A DNA stretch of 64,000 bases from Quadrisphaera sp. RL12-1S (lineage in GTDB: Bacteria > Actinomycetota > Actinomycetes > Actinomycetales > Quadrisphaeraceae): assembly GCF_014270065.1 (NCBI RefSeq), contig NZ_JACNME010000004.1, positions 186,001-250,000 on the forward strand, in the 5' to 3' direction. A program made the translations under genes and the position numbers. Position 1 is the first letter of the stretch, and every line of letters starts with the position of its first letter. The notes under the pieces were generated by a model. It was not told where the DNA came from and ran no database searches. It saw only the letters and a program-made list of their open reading frames with translations. Shown here piece after piece: positions 1-7,326 of this stretch.

Positions 1-134
1 TCCTGGCCAGACCTGCATGGCGTCCTCTCGCGGGCATCCGTGGTGCGCGTCACCGCACGGGGCGGCGGGCTCGGCTCATCCTGGCCGAGCGTCGGCCGGC
101 GCGCCTCGCGGGAGGTCGCGATCGTGGCTGCCCG

Positions 135-166
135 GTGACGTCCCGGTGACCGGCCGGGGACGTCAC
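135..166. repeat. 10-bp perfect inverted repeat before the tRNA cluster
   Basis: GTGACGTCCC at 135-144 is mirrored by GGGACGTCAC at 157-166, with a 12-base GC-rich loop. It could be the terminator of a gene lying left of the window or an operator. There is no following T-run. Positions 1-213 hold no gene I can recognise. Confidence 0.35.
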
Positions 167-188
167 GGCGCGCTGCGGAGGGGGGCGG

Positions 189-219
189 TTCGACGCAGCC
201 CCCCGGCGTGAAGTAATGT
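189..219 (+). promoter_or_regulatory. candidate promoter of the tRNA-Gly/Cys/Val cluster
   Basis: TAATGT at 214-219 matches the actinobacterial -10 pattern TANNNT. TTCGAC at 189-194 is a possible -35 element with a 19-base spacer. The first tRNA starts 28 bases after the -10, which leaves a short 5' leader to be processed. The call is by pattern only. Confidence 0.45.
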
Positions 220-247
220 TCTTCTCGTTCGGCCGTGAGGTCGATAC

Positions 248-320
248 GCGGACGTGGCTCAGTTGGTAGAGCATCACCTTGCCAAGGTGAGGGTCGCGGG
301 TTCGAATCCCGTCGTCCGCT
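248..320 (+). tRNA. tRNA-Gly (anticodon GCC)
   Basis: A 73-base cloverleaf: acceptor arms GCGGACG and CGTCCGC, a five-base anticodon stem around TTGCCAA, and the T arm GCGGGTTCGAATCCCGT. Discriminator base is T. The 3' CCA is not encoded. It is the first of three tRNAs that share one promoter and one terminator. Confidence 0.97.
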
Positions 321-362
321 CGGAGGGCACCGCTCGAGGTAGCTCGGACTCGGATGCCCCTC

Positions 363-433
363 GGTGGAGTGGCCGAGAGGCGAGGCAACGGCCTGCAAAG
401 CCGTGTACACGGGTTCGAATCCCGTCTCCACCT
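363..433 (+). tRNA. tRNA-Cys (anticodon GCA)
   Basis: A 71-base cloverleaf with acceptor arms GGTGGAG and CTCCACC, the anticodon loop CTGCAAA and a canonical T loop TTCGAAT. The CCA tail is not encoded. It lies 42 bases after tRNA-Gly and 21 bases before tRNA-Val, so co-transcription is likely. Confidence 0.97.
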
Positions 434-454
434 CACGCGGGTCCTGACCCGCAC

Positions 455-529
455 GGGCGATTGGCGCAGTGGTAGCGCGCTTCCTTGACACGGAAGAGGT
501 CACTGGTTCGAACCCAGTATCGCCCACCA
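455..529 (+). tRNA. tRNA-Val (anticodon GAC), CCA encoded
   Basis: Acceptor arms are GGGCGAT and ATCGCCC, the anticodon loop is TTGACAC and the T loop is TTCGAAC. Discriminator A at 526 is followed by an encoded CCA (527-529), unlike the other three tRNAs in the window. A strong hairpin follows directly. Confidence 0.96.
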
Positions 530-533
530 GATC

Positions 534-562
534 AGACCCCGGCTCCTCACGGACCGGGGTCT
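534..562 (+). terminator. terminator of the tRNA cluster
   Basis: AGACCCCGG (534-542) pairs with CCGGGGTCT (554-562), giving a nine-base-pair stem with an 11-base loop, five bases after the CCA of tRNA-Val. Confidence 0.75.
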
Positions 563-589
563 TCGTGCGTCTTGGGCCCGCCGGCCCCG

Positions 590-888
590 CCCGCGGGTGA
601 CCTGGGTCTGTTGCGGATGCTGCTGCGCAGGAGTTGGGCCCGCCCGCGAGTGACCTGGGTCAGTTGCGGATGAGTCGGCGCTGGGGCGAGGCCCGCGGGT
701 GACCTGGGTCAGTTGCGGATGAGTCGGCGCGGGAGACGGGCCTGCCCGCGGGTGACCTGGGTCGGTTGCGGATGCATCGGCGCGGGAGGCGGGCCTTCCC
801 GCGAGTGACCTCGGACAGTCGCGGATGCGTCGGCGCTGGGGCGAGGCCCGCGGGTGACCTGGGTCAGTCGCGGACGCGTCGGCAGGGG
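590..888 (+). repeat. array A1: six copies of a 49-53 bp intergenic repeat
   Basis: The 512-base gap between the tRNA terminator and the SsgA-like gene has no convincing gene. Six imperfect direct repeats begin with TGACC at 598, 651, 700, 753, 806 and 855, so the period is 53, 49, 53, 53 and 49. Each unit carries a near-palindrome of the form TGACCTGGGTCA followed by TTGCGGATG and GTCGGCG. The same signature recurs in array A2 at 10931-11215. The copies differ at several positions, so the array is not recent. The function is unknown; a set of protein binding sites or a REP-like element are both possible. Confidence 0.85.
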
Positions 889-1010
889 CACGTCACCGCA
901 GGCCACGGCCGGGCGCTGAGGCTCGCCGCGCCGTCGCGCTCGACGCCCCCGCGCCCGTCGACCCTGCGCGGGGTGCCCCGCGCACGCCCCGTCCACAGGA
1001 CGCAGATGTG

Positions 1011-1048
1011 AGGAGGGCGCCACCCCGTCATCGGGGTGGCGCCCTCCT
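1011..1048 (-). terminator. 17-bp stem terminator downstream of the SsgA-like gene
   Basis: AGGAGGGCGCCACCCCG (1011-1027) is perfectly complementary to 1032-1048 around a TCAT loop. It lies 26 bases beyond the stop codon of the minus-strand gene. The symmetric hairpin could also stop transcripts coming from array A1. Confidence 0.75.
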
Positions 1049-1074
1049 CGTCCGAGCGGGAGCTGGGTCTCGGG

Positions 1075-1497
1075 CTAGACAGCGCGGCCCAGGAGCTCGG
1101 CGAGCTCGTCGTCGACGTGGACGTGGCGGCTCTCGGCCCCTGCGGGCACGAGGGCGTGGGTGCGGTCGAGGAAGTCGCGCAGGTCGGCCGCATCGGCCTC
1201 CAGCACGGCGTGGCCGTCCGGGGAGCTGAGGGAGACCAGCACGACCTCGGTGCCGTCCACCTCACCGGGCCACACCTGGACGTCGCCCTCGCCGGTGGGG
1301 CGGCGCAGGCCCTCGCGCAGCAGGTCGCGGGCGAAGACCCACTCGATGGACCCGCCGTCACCCCGGAACGAGGCGGTCACGGCGAACGGGTCGTGCACGC
1401 CGTAGCCGAACTCCACGGAGACCGGCACCTTGCCCGACTCGGGGACGACGAGGCGCAGCTCGACCTCGGCGTCGACGTGAGCGGAGCCCTTGGGCAC
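1075..1497 (-). CDS. SsgA-like sporulation/cell division regulator (SALP)
   Basis: This 140-residue protein has the SsgA family pattern throughout: the VDAEVELRLVVPES strand near the N-terminus, then PVSVEFGYGVHDPFAVTASF, WVFARDLLREGL and GEGDVQVWPG, and the terminal half with VLVSLSSPDGHAVLEA. In Streptomyces, SsgA-like proteins help place or activate the division machinery, with SsgB recruiting FtsZ. They are cytoplasmic and restricted to actinobacteria with complex morphology. The GTG start at 1497 is chosen because GGGGAGGACCACC precedes it. An upstream in-frame ATG would add 31 unrelated residues. Which SALP subtype it is cannot be told by eye. The gene stands alone, divergent from the next gene. 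Confidence 0.9.
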   Translation of the reverse strand: MPKGSAHVDAEVELRLVVPESGKVPVSVEFGYGVHDPFAVTASFRGDGGSIEWVFARDLLREGLRRPTGEGDVQVWPGEVDGTEVVLVSLSSPDGHAVLEADAADLRDFLDRTHALVPAGAESRHVHVDDELAELLGRAV

Positions 1498-1620
1498 GGT
1501 GGTCCTCCCCGGTGAGCGGCGGCCGGAGCCGGCGGTGCCGACCCCAGCGGGTCGGACACCATCGATGTTCCCCCGCCCGGGGCGGATCAAACACCCCCGG
1601 GCGGCGTGTCGTACGAGACG

Positions 1621-1626
1621 TACCCT
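1621..1626 (+). promoter_or_regulatory. -10 element of a leaderless promoter
   Basis: TACCCT fits TANNNT and lies six bases before an in-frame GTG at 1633. This spacing places transcription start at or near the start codon. It is the main reason for preferring the 1633 start over the GTG at 1606, which has no ribosome binding site. Confidence 0.5.
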
Positions 1627-1632
1627 AGGCGG

Positions 1633-2166
1633 GTGCAGCCCGCGCCGCCGGTCCCTCCGGCACCCGACGACGCCGAGACCGCCGCTCCGGTGCGTCCCGC
1701 CGCAGGTCGGAAGCGCACCAGGGCCTCACGGGGCGGTCCGGGGTCGACCCGCCAGGAGCGCCGTGACCGGTGGGAGTGGCGCGCCAGGGTCCGCGCGGAC
1801 CCCCGCAAGCACCGCGTCTACCGCGTGGTGGTCGCCTGCGTGGGCGTCTTCCTCATCCTCCTGGGCGCCGCGACCGGCTGGCTGCCCGGACCGGGCGGCA
1901 TCCCGCTGGTCCTCGCCGGCCTGGCCGTGCTCGCGAGCGAGTTCGCCTGGGCGCACCGCCTCCTCAAGCGCGCCCGCCTGCTCGTCCACCGGTTCACGCG
2001 CTGGGCGGGCCGGCAACCGCTGTGGCTGCGGCTCACCGGGTCCGGGGTGGCCCTCGCCGGCGCCGTGGGCGGTGCGTGGCTGTTCCTCGTGGTGCTGGGG
2101 CCGCCGTCGGTGCTGCCCGCGGGAGCCGTGGCCCTGCTCGACAGGGTGCCCGGCGTCGACCCCTGA
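1633..2166 (+). CDS. TIGR02611/PGPGW-type small membrane protein
   Basis: A 177-residue protein. The first 60 residues are proline- and arginine-rich and cytoplasmic in character. Two hydrophobic hairpins follow, the first around RVVVACVGVFLILLGAATGW and the signature LPGPGGIPLVLAGLAVLA, the second around GVALAGAVGGAWLFLVVLG. The PGPGG turn between membrane segments followed by SEFAWAHRLLKRA is typical of the actinobacterial TIGR02611 family. No biochemical role is established for that family. The start could also be GTG 1606, nine codons upstream. It is followed by tRNA-Val with its own promoter. Confidence 0.8.
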   Translation: MQPAPPVPPAPDDAETAAPVRPAAGRKRTRASRGGPGSTRQERRDRWEWRARVRADPRKHRVYRVVVACVGVFLILLGAATGWLPGPGGIPLVLAGLAVLASEFAWAHRLLKRARLLVHRFTRWAGRQPLWLRLTGSGVALAGAVGGAWLFLVVLGPPSVLPAGAVALLDRVPGVDP

Positions 2167-2189
2167 CGAGGGAGCCCCCGGAGGACCTG

Positions 2190-2195
2190 TAGTGT
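2190..2195 (+). promoter_or_regulatory. -10 element of tRNA-Val(CAC)
   Basis: TAGTGT lies 13 bases before the mature tRNA 5' end. The bases after it (TTCTCCGC) resemble those after the rpsD -10 at 50138, which suggests similar stable-RNA or ribosomal control. Confidence 0.55.
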
Positions 2196-2208
2196 GTTCT
2201 CCGCACCC

Positions 2209-2280
2209 GGGCGATTGGCTCAGCGGTAGAGCGCCTCGTTCACACCGAGGAGGTCACTGGTTCGATCCCAGTATCGCCCA
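2209..2280 (+). tRNA. tRNA-Val (anticodon CAC)
   Basis: A 72-base cloverleaf with the same acceptor arms (GGGCGAT/ATCGCCC) as tRNA-Val(GAC). The anticodon loop is TTCACAC and the T loop TTCGATC. The base after the discriminator gives CCG, so the CCA tail must be added enzymatically. Confidence 0.97.
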
Positions 2281-2286
2281 CCGGGT

Positions 2287-2321
2287 CCGACGGGCCGTCC
2301 CTGACAGGGGCGGCCCGTCGG
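2287..2321 (+). terminator. terminator after tRNA-Val(CAC)
   Basis: CCGACGGGCCG from 2287 pairs with CGGCCCGTCGG ending at 2321, and the stem extends by a G-T wobble and three G-C pairs. TGCTTTCC follows. It ends just before the ribosome binding site of the next gene. Confidence 0.7.
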
Positions 2322-2342
2322 TGCTTTCCAGGGGGTCTGCCC

Positions 2343-3002
2343 ATGAGCTCGTCGGTCGAGCGCGGCGTCGTCGTCGGGCGGGTCTCGCTACTGCGCCGGT
2401 TCCCGCTGCGCTCCGCTGACGGTGACCTCCCCGAGCGCGTGGCGGTGGACGCGGCCGGCCTCGCCCACGACCGGCGCTGGCAGCTGGTGGACGCCAGCGG
2501 TTCGCCCCTGCGGGCTCGTGACCTGCCGGAGCTCGCGGCGCTCACCGCGTCGGTCGACGACGACGACGCGCTGCGCGTCCGGCCGACCTCCGCCGGCACC
2601 GCGGCCCCGCCCCTCGCGGCGGGCTGGCCGGAGCGCCTGGCCGGTCGTGGCGCGCGGCTGCAGGACTCCCGCGCGGCAGGCGCCGGGCACGCGGGACCCC
2701 ACCGCGCCGGCGCCGCCGTGCACCTCGTGGCCGACGGCGCCGCCGACGCCCCGGACGCGCCCGCGGGCTGCGACCCGGGGGAGCGGGCCAACGTCGTCCT
2801 CGACCTCGACCCCGCCGTCGCCCACCCCGGGGACGAGCGCGGCTGGGCGGGGCGCCGGCTGCGGCTGGGGGAGCCGGGCGGCCGGCCCGGCCCGCTGCTG
2901 CTCGTCACCCGCACCCCGACGCGCTGCCTGGGGGTCTACGCCGACGTGCTCGAGCCGGGCCCGCTGGGCCTGGGCGCCGTCGTCGTCCTCCTGGACCGCT
3001 GA
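2343..3002 (+). CDS. MOSC-type beta-barrel domain protein
   Basis: A 219-residue protein that opens like the MOSC N-terminal beta-barrel family: [18 protein letters not shown], then [21 protein letters not shown]. This region usually precedes a MOSC domain, named after molybdenum cofactor sulfurases. The C-terminal [21 protein letters not shown] resembles the end of a MOSC core, so the protein looks like a short version. I do not see the conserved Cys of active sulfur carriers in its usual context, so activity is uncertain. The start is ATG 2343, with a G-rich stretch 5-10 bases before it. No molybdenum cofactor genes are nearby. Confidence 0.7.
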   Translation: MSSSVERGVVVGRVSLLRRFPLRSADGDLPERVAVDAAGLAHDRRWQLVDASGSPLRARDLPELAALTASVDDDDALRVRPTSAGTAAPPLAAGWPERLAGRGARLQDSRAAGAGHAGPHRAGAAVHLVADGAADAPDAPAGCDPGERANVVLDLDPAVAHPGDERGWAGRRLRLGEPGGRPGPLLLVTRTPTRCLGVYADVLEPGPLGLGAVVVLLDR

Positions 3003-3047
3003 CCGCACGGCGCACCGGGGGCCCAGCGGGCGCGGGGGCCCGCGCCG

Positions 3048-3053
3048 TAGAGT
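3048..3053 (+). promoter_or_regulatory. -10 element of leaderless thrS promoter
   Basis: TAGAGT is followed by exactly seven bases and then the thrS GTG, which predicts a transcript that starts on the start codon. No Shine-Dalgarno sequence is present, which supports this. Confidence 0.6.
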
Positions 3054-3060
3054 CACCGCC

Positions 3061-5055
3061 GTGTCTGAGCCTGGTGTCCTGCGCGTGGTGGTCGACGGTG
3101 CCGAGCGCGAGGTCGCGACGGGCACCACGGCCGCCGAGCTGTACGAGGGGCGCCGCGACGTGGTCGTGGCGCGCATCGGTGGCGACCTGAAGGACCTGAC
3201 CACCGAGCTGGCCGACGGCGACGTGGTGGAGGCGGTCGAGGTCAGCAGCCCGGACGGGCTCGACGTGCTCCGCCACTCCTGCGCCCACGTGCTCGCCCAG
3301 GCCGTGCAGTCGCTGCACCCGCAGGCGAAGCTCGGCATCGGGCCGCCGGTGCGCGACGGCTTCTACTACGACTTCGACGTCGACGTCCCCTTCACCCCCG
3401 AGGACCTCAAGGCCCTCGAGAAGGAGATGCAGCGCATCGTCAAGGAGGGCCAGACCTTCCGCCGCCGCGTGGTGACCGACGAGGAGGCCCGCGCGGAGCT
3501 CGCCGCCGAGCCGTACAAGCTGGAGCTCATCGGCCTCAAGGGCGGTACCGGCAGCCCCGAGGACGGTGACGAGGTGGCCGAGGGCGCCTCGGTCGAGGTG
3601 GGCGCTGGCGAGCTCACCATCTACGACAACGTCAGGCGCAGCGGCGAGGTCGCCTGGAAGGACCTGTGCCGCGGTCCCCACGTGCCGAGCACCCGCCTCC
3701 TGGCCAACGGCTGGCAGCTGACCCGCACCGCCGCCGCCTACTGGCGCGGTGACCAGGCGAACCAGCAGCTGCAGCGCGTGTACGGCACCGCGTGGCCGTC
3801 CAAGGACGAGCTGCGCGCCCACCTGGAGCGCCTGGCCGAGGCCGAGCGGCGCGACCACCGCCGCCTCGGTGCCGAGCTCGACCTGTTCTCCTTCCCCGAC
3901 GAGATCGGCTCCGGCCTGGCGGTGTTCCACCCGCGCGGCGGCGTCGTCAAGCGGGAGATGGAGGACTACGTCCGCCGGCGGCACGTGGAGGAGGGCTTCG
4001 ACTACGTCGGCACGCCCCACATCTCCAAGCAGCACCTCTTCGAGACCTCGGGCCACCTGCCGTACTACGCCGACACGATGTTCCCGCCGATGGAGCTCGA
4101 GAACGCGCAGTACTACCTCAAGGCCATGAACTGCCCGATGCACAACCTGATCTTCAGGTCGCGCGGGCGCTCCTACCGCGAGCTGCCGCTGCGCTTCTTC
4201 GAGTTCGGGTCGGTGTACCGCTACGAGAAGTCCGGCGTCGTGCACGGCCTGACCCGCGTGCGCGGCCTCACCCAGGACGACTCCCACAGCTACTGCACCC
4301 CCGAGCAGGCGCCGGCGGAGGTCGAGAAGCTCCTCGGCTTCGTGCTGGGGCTGCTCAAGGACTTCGGGCTGGACGACTACTACCTGGAGCTGTCCACCCG
4401 CGGCACCGGTGACAAGTTCATCGGCTCCGACTCCGAGTGGGAGCAGGCCACCGAGGTGCTGCGCGGCTGCGCCGAGCGCACCGGCCTGGAGCTGGTCCCC
4501 GACCCGGGCGGCGCCGCCTTCTACGGCCCCAAGATCTCCGTGCAGGCGCGCGACGCCATCGGCCGCACCTGGCAGATGTCGACCATCCAGTACGACTTCA
4601 ACCAGCCGGCCCGCTTCGGGCTGGAGTTCACCGCCGCCGACGGCTCCCACCAGCAGCCGGTGATGATCCACTCCGCCAAGTTCGGCTCCCTGGAGCGGTT
4701 CTTCGGCGTGCTGGTCGAGCACTACGCCGGCGCCTTCCCCCCGTGGCTCGCGCCCGTGCAGGTGGTCGGGGTGCCGGTCGCGGAGGACTTCGCGCCGCAC
4801 CTGCACGACGTGGTCCGCCAGCTCAAGGCGCAGGGGATCCGCGCCGAGGTGGATGACTCCGACGACCGCATGCAGAAGAAGATCCGCACCCACTCCAAGG
4901 CGAAGGTGCCGTTCGTGCTCATCGCGGGCGGCGACGACGTCGAGGCTGGCGCGGTCTCCTTCCGCTACCGCGACGGCCGGCAGGACAACGCCGTCCCGGT
5001 GGCGGAGGCCGTCGAGCGGATCGTCGAGGCGGTCCGCACCCGGGTCCAGGTGTGA
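3061..5055 (+). CDS. thrS: threonine-tRNA ligase
   Basis: A 664-residue ThrRS that charges tRNA-Thr. The order is an N-terminal TGS domain (about 1-62), the editing-associated domain with HSCAH near residue 72, the class II catalytic core and the anticodon-binding domain. The zinc ligands expected in the core are visible as Cys in MNCPMHN and His in MIHSAKFG. Motif 2 is recognisable as [19 protein letters not shown]. Length is normal for actinobacteria. The frame is open far upstream, but homology begins at GTG 3061, seven bases after a TAGAGT element. The stop overlaps the HIT gene by four bases, making thrS the head of the run to pimA. Confidence 0.97.
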   Translation: MSEPGVLRVVVDGAEREVATGTTAAELYEGRRDVVVARIGGDLKDLTTELADGDVVEAVEVSSPDGLDVLRHSCAHVLAQAVQSLHPQAKLGIGPPVRDGFYYDFDVDVPFTPEDLKALEKEMQRIVKEGQTFRRRVVTDEEARAELAAEPYKLELIGLKGGTGSPEDGDEVAEGASVEVGAGELTIYDNVRRSGEVAWKDLCRGPHVPSTRLLANGWQLTRTAAAYWRGDQANQQLQRVYGTAWPSKDELRAHLERLAEAERRDHRRLGAELDLFSFPDEIGSGLAVFHPRGGVVKREMEDYVRRRHVEEGFDYVGTPHISKQHLFETSGHLPYYADTMFPPMELENAQYYLKAMNCPMHNLIFRSRGRSYRELPLRFFEFGSVYRYEKSGVVHGLTRVRGLTQDDSHSYCTPEQAPAEVEKLLGFVLGLLKDFGLDDYYLELSTRGTGDKFIGSDSEWEQATEVLRGCAERTGLELVPDPGGAAFYGPKISVQARDAIGRTWQMSTIQYDFNQPARFGLEFTAADGSHQQPVMIHSAKFGSLERFFGVLVEHYAGAFPPWLAPVQVVGVPVAEDFAPHLHDVVRQLKAQGIRAEVDDSDDRMQKKIRTHSKAKVPFVLIAGGDDVEAGAVSFRYRDGRQDNAVPVAEAVERIVEAVRTRVQV

Positions 5056-5669
5056 GCGAGCCGTCCGCCGCACCGTTCGACCCGGCCGGCGCGGAGGACC
5101 CGAGCGGGTTCGCACGCGAGGCCGACGGCTTCGAGCGCCTCTGGACGCCCCACCGCATGGCCTACATCGGCGGGGAGAACAAGCCGCCGAGCGCAGCCGC
5201 CGGGGAGGGCTGCCCGTTCTGCCGGGCGCCGTCGCTGGACGACGACGACGCCCTCGTGGTCGCCCGCGGCGAGCTGTGCTTCGTGGTGCTCAACCTCTAC
5301 CCGTACAACCCGGGGCACCTCATGGTCTGCCCCTACCGGCACGTGGCCGGCTACGTGGACCTCACGCTGGAGGAGACCGCGGAGGTGGCCGCGCTCACGC
5401 AGAGCGCGCTGCGGGTGCTGACGCGCGCCAGCAACCCCTCCGGGTTCAACCTGGGCGTCAACCAGGGCCAGGCGGGCGGGGCCGGCATCGCCGCGCACCT
5501 GCACCAGCACGTGGTGCCCCGCTGGACCGGGGACGCCAACTTCCTGCCGGTGGTCGGGCGCACCAAGGCGCTGCCGGAGCTGCTCGCCGACACCCGGGAC
5601 AAGCTCGCCGCGGCGTGGGCCTCCTCCGGTGAGCCCGGCAGCACGTCCGGCCCATCGGCCGGGACGTGA
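5052..5669 (+). CDS. HIT domain hydrolase/phosphorylase (Rv2613c-like)
   Basis: A 205-residue histidine-triad protein. The nucleotide-binding helix and loop read [19 protein letters not shown], and the catalytic triad is [10 protein letters not shown], an HxHxH motif. A CPFC pair near residue 54 resembles the Cys pair seen in zinc-binding HIT proteins. The actinobacterial orthologue in the same place after thrS acts on diadenosine tetraphosphate. The GTG start overlaps the thrS stop as GTGA, which indicates translational coupling. The substrate in this organism is inferred from family and position. Confidence 0.9.
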   Translation: MSEPSAAPFDPAGAEDPSGFAREADGFERLWTPHRMAYIGGENKPPSAAAGEGCPFCRAPSLDDDDALVVARGELCFVVLNLYPYNPGHLMVCPYRHVAGYVDLTLEETAEVAALTQSALRVLTRASNPSGFNLGVNQGQAGGAGIAAHLHQHVVPRWTGDANFLPVVGRTKALPELLADTRDKLAAAWASSGEPGSTSGPSAGT

Positions 5670-5695
5670 ACCAGGCCTGGCGCGGCTGAGCCCGC

Positions 5696-5701
5696 TAGCC
5701 T
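5696..5701 (+). promoter_or_regulatory. possible internal -10 before pgsA
   Basis: TAGCCT lies ten bases before the pgsA ATG, in the 42-base gap after the HIT gene. It may supply extra transcription for the phospholipid genes. Confidence 0.35.
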
Positions 5702-5711
5702 GCGTGACGAG

Positions 5712-6356
5712 ATGCTCAACCGCTACGCCCGGGCCTGGCTGGCGCGCGTCCTGACGCCGCTGGCCGCCTTCCTGCTGCGCCGAGGCGTCAGCCCCGACGC
5801 GGTCACGGTGGCCGGCACCCTCGGCGTGGTGGTGTCCGCGCTGGTGGCCTACCCGCAGGGACAGCTGTTCTGGGGCACGATCGCGATCACGTGCTTCGTC
5901 TTCTCCGACGCCGTCGACGGCACGATGGCGCGGATGTCGGGGCGCACGAGCGCCTGGGGCGGCTTCCTCGACTCCACCCTGGACAGGTTCGGCGACGCCG
6001 CCGTCTTCGGGGGCCTGGTCCTGTACGCCACCGGCGCCGGCGCCGACACCCCGTGGGCGCGGGGCCTGGCGGTGCTGGCGCTGGCCAACCTGGCCCTGGG
6101 CTTCGTCGTCTCCTACGCCCGCGCCCGCGCGGAGGCGGCGGGTGCGCGGGCTGACGTCGGCATCGCCGAGCGCAGCGAGCGGCTCGTGGCCACGCTGGTG
6201 GTGACGGCCTTCGTGGGGCTGGGCCTCCCGCAGACCGTGCTCGTGGTGGTGCTGGCGCTGCTCGCGGCGGCCAGCTGCGTCACCATCGGGCAGCGCCTGT
6301 CGCTGGTGCGCCGCCAGCTGCTGCCGGGGGACGAGCCCGCCCGTGCCCGCACCTGA
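5712..6356 (+). CDS. pgsA: phosphatidylinositol phosphate synthase
   Basis: A 214-residue integral membrane CDP-alcohol phosphotransferase. The family signature D-x2-DG-x2-AR-x8-G-x3-D-x3-D is complete: SDAVDGTMARMSG followed by WGGFLDSTLDRFGD at about residues 66-96. About six membrane segments are visible. In actinobacteria the enzyme at this locus joins CDP-diacylglycerol to inositol-1-phosphate, the first step toward PI and PI mannosides. The neighbours (acyltransferase and PimA) support PI rather than glycerophosphate as the acceptor. The stop lies 14 bases inside the next gene. Confidence 0.92.
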   Translation: MLNRYARAWLARVLTPLAAFLLRRGVSPDAVTVAGTLGVVVSALVAYPQGQLFWGTIAITCFVFSDAVDGTMARMSGRTSAWGGFLDSTLDRFGDAAVFGGLVLYATGAGADTPWARGLAVLALANLALGFVVSYARARAEAAGARADVGIAERSERLVATLVVTAFVGLGLPQTVLVVVLALLAAASCVTIGQRLSLVRRQLLPGDEPARART

Positions 6357-7326
6357 GCGGGCCGCTCGCAGCACCGCGCAGCGAGCAGCCGCGCTCGGCT
6401 ACCGCGCCGCGTTCGCCGTCGTCCCCCGCCTGCCGGAGGTCCTGGTGCGCGCGGCGGCGTCGCTGGGCGCCGACCTCGCCGTCCGCCGCCGGGGTGCGGG
6501 CGTGCGCCGGCTGGAGGCCAACCTCGGCGCGGCCACCGGCGCGACCGGTGCCGCGCTGCACCGCCTGGTCCGCGACGGGATGCGCTCCTACGCCCGCTAC
6601 TGGGCCGACGCCTTCCGGCTGCACGTGTGGACGCCGCAGCAGCTGCGCACCCGCACGCGGGTGGAGGGCGAGGGCCTGGCCGAGCTCGTGGCGGCGCTGG
6701 AGGGCGGCCGCGGCGCCGTCGGCTTCCTGGGGCACAGCGGCTCGTGGGACCAGGTCGGCGCCTGGGCGGCCGCCGCGTGGGACCCCCCGGTGGTCACCGT
6801 GGCCGAGCGCCTCGAGCCGGAGGAGGTCTTCGAGGCCTTCCTCTCCTTCCGCGAGCGGCTGGGCCTGACCGTGCTGGCGGTGGCCCCCGGCGGCGGGGGC
6901 GGCACCAGCTTCGCCTCGCTCGTGCGCGCGCTGCGCGGCGGCGCGTTCGTGCCGCTGCTGGCCGACCGCGACCTGTCCGGTGGCGGGGTGCCCGTCACGC
7001 TGCTGGGGCACCCGTCCCGGGCGGCGGGCGGTCCCGCCGCGCTCGCCCTGACGACCGGCGCGCCGCTGTTCCCGGTCTCGGTGCACTACGAGCCCGCCCC
7101 GTCCGGGCGCAGCCCGTGGCGCTCCTGGACCGCGGTCGCCGTCGTCCACCCCCGCGTGACCGCCCCCGAGGGGCTGGTCGCGGGGGCTGGGCAGCGGCCT
7201 GACCGCAAGGCCCAGACGGCCGCCATGACGCAGGCGTGCGTGGACGTGCTCGGTGCCGCAGTGCGGGAGCACCCCGCCGACTGGCACATGCTCCAGCAGG
7301 CGTTCACCGGGCAGGTGGCGCCGTGA
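6343..7326 (+). CDS. phosphatidylinositol mannoside acyltransferase (PatA-like)
   Basis: A 327-residue lipid A biosynthesis-type acyltransferase. The catalytic HxxxxD is GHSGSWDQVG at about residue 130, and the second conserved block is VPLLADRDLSGGGVPV, the actinobacterial counterpart of the LpxL/HtrB pattern. In mycobacteria this protein acylates the mannose of PI mannosides on the cytoplasmic face of the membrane. The N-terminal region has the amphipathic RAAFAVVPRLPEVLVRAAAS helix. It overlaps pgsA by 14 bases and pimA by four, so the three genes are coupled. GTG 6343 is chosen because it keeps the N-terminal helix intact. Confidence 0.92.
   Translation: MPAPERAARSTAQRAAALGYRAAFAVVPRLPEVLVRAAASLGADLAVRRRGAGVRRLEANLGAATGATGAALHRLVRDGMRSYARYWADAFRLHVWTPQQLRTRTRVEGEGLAELVAALEGGRGAVGFLGHSGSWDQVGAWAAAAWDPPVVTVAERLEPEEVFEAFLSFRERLGLTVLAVAPGGGGGTSFASLVRALRGGAFVPLLADRDLSGGGVPVTLLGHPSRAAGGPAALALTTGAPLFPVSVHYEPAPSGRSPWRSWTAVAVVHPRVTAPEGLVAGAGQRPDRKAQTAAMTQACVDVLGAAVREHPADWHMLQQAFTGQVAP

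Noticed and set aside
17-211. A small open frame before the tRNA cluster
   Set aside because: Arg/Ala/Pro-rich composition, no ribosome binding site and no recognisable family.
590-888. Array A1 as a CRISPR array
   Set aside because: The repeated parts are diverged and there are no unique spacers of uniform length; no cas gene is present.
1490-2419. A 309-codon plus-strand frame covering the PGPGW gene and a tRNA
   Set aside because: It runs through the tRNA-Val gene and is out of frame with the clear membrane protein.
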